5,545 nt of DNA from positions 16,421 to 21,965 of the forward strand of contig DEEW01000134.1 of NCBI GenBank assembly GCA_002350465.1. The letters are read 5' to 3'. This document shows, piece after piece, positions 5,157 to 5,545 of the stretch. Source of the DNA: Lachnospiraceae bacterium UBA2868 (GTDB taxonomy: Bacteria; Bacillota_A; Clostridia; Lachnospirales; Lachnospiraceae). Under the pieces are notes generated by a model, which saw nothing but the letters and a program-made list of their open reading frames with translations, had not been told where the DNA came from and did no database searches. A program made the position numbers and the translations under genes. Position 1 is the first letter of the stretch, and each line of letters opens with the position of its first letter.

Positions 5157-5545
5157 TTGGAAGTTGATTTTAACAGCAAAGAGCAGGATATTACCTGGGA
5201 GGAGATTATTCTTCTGCATAATTCCGCGCTCAAAGAGATAGGAACAAAACTGGAAATACTCAATGATGAGTTCCAGCATATTCATCAGTATAATCCGATA
5301 GAACACATCAAATCGAGAATAAAATCTCCGGAGTCCATAGTCAGAAAGCTGAAGAAAAAGGGTTACGATGTAACCCTTGAAAACATGGTCAAATACGTGA
5401 ACGACATTGCGGGCATCCGGATCATATGTTCATTTACTTCGGATATATACAGAATAGCCAATATGCTTCGCAAGCAGAATGATATCAAGGTACTCTCGAC
5501 GAAGGACTACATTGAGTCTCCGAAGGAGAGCGGGTATAAAAGCTA
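5157..5545 (+). CDS. Small alarmone synthetase, RelQ/YjbM-like (p)ppGpp synthetase (3' truncated by window edge)
   Basis: The first 129 codons are visible and the frame is still open at the window edge; family members are usually about 200-260 residues. The start is TTG 5157, nine bases after GGGGG (5143-5147), with no in-frame ATG or GTG nearby upstream. The protein opens with an acidic helical region, then YNPIEHIKSRIKSPESIVRKLKKKG at 45-69, the basic ATP-binding region typical of RelA/SpoT synthetase domains, then VNDIAGIRIICSF at 81-93 with the conserved Asp83 and Arg88, and KDYIESPKESGYKS at 116-129, which in the family continues as the GY(R/K)SLH substrate motif. No HD hydrolase domain precedes it, so it is a synthetase-only enzyme that transfers pyrophosphate from ATP to GDP or GTP in the cytosol, feeding the stringent response. 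An extended -10 promoter drives it, divergent from the 87-residue gene. Confidence 0.93.
   Translation, partial: MEVDFNSKEQDITWEEIILLHNSALKEIGTKLEILNDEFQHIHQYNPIEHIKSRIKSPESIVRKLKKKGYDVTLENMVKYVNDIAGIRIICSFTSDIYRIANMLRKQNDIKVLSTKDYIESPKESGYKS

Noticed and set aside
5112..5306. 64-residue minus-strand ORF
   Set aside because: It is antisense to the start of the alarmone synthetase, with AT-rich low-complexity composition and no supporting promoter or RBS.

Overview
The window looks like a chromosomal segment from a low-to-mid GC Firmicute, most likely a clostridial Lachnospiraceae-type organism. This is inferred from the gene families (a YbhJ-like 'hydratase', an alanine/lysine/proline-tailed small protein, a RelQ-type alarmone synthetase), the strong GGAGG-type ribosome binding sites and the sigma-A-like promoters. 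It is not proven by any marker gene. I see no phage, insertion sequence, CRISPR, tRNA or rRNA signal.

Layout. (1) 1-1034, plus strand: the 3' part of a SIS-domain sugar-phosphate isomerase, then a complete transaldolase-family gene one base later. They form a tight operon that probably handles sedoheptulose or other sugar phosphates. (2) 1035-1218: a 184-base gap with weak inverted repeats, a near-consensus promoter (TTGACA, 17 bases, TATATT) and a 5' leader. (3) 1219-1710: a 163-residue protein with a histone-H1-like (A)APAKK repeat region and a small conserved C-terminal domain. (4) 1741-1771: a textbook intrinsic terminator whose T-tract directly touches the ribosome binding site of the next gene. 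(5) 1786-4062: a 758-residue aconitase-superfamily hydratase with an intact Fe-S cysteine triad but an altered active-site loop. (6) 4050-4703, minus strand: a HAD-family phosphatase whose 3' end overlaps the hydratase 3' end by 13 bases. (7) 4783-5046, minus strand: an 87-residue protein of unknown function, with a promoter placed so that its mRNA should be leaderless. (8) 5047-5156: a compact divergent promoter region. (9) 5157 to the window end, plus strand: the 5' part of a small alarmone synthetase ((p)ppGpp synthetase), starting at TTG.

The first pair of genes clearly belongs together. The hydratase and HAD genes are convergent. The 87-residue gene and the HAD gene are co-directional and may share a transcript. 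The alarmone synthetase is transcribed away from them. Most of this is ordinary core or near-core content, and no obvious new multi-gene system is visible. The most unusual points are regulatory: the terminator fused to the hydratase ribosome binding site with a possible competing pairing, and the predicted leaderless transcript. The repeat-tailed small basic protein is also worth a second look.
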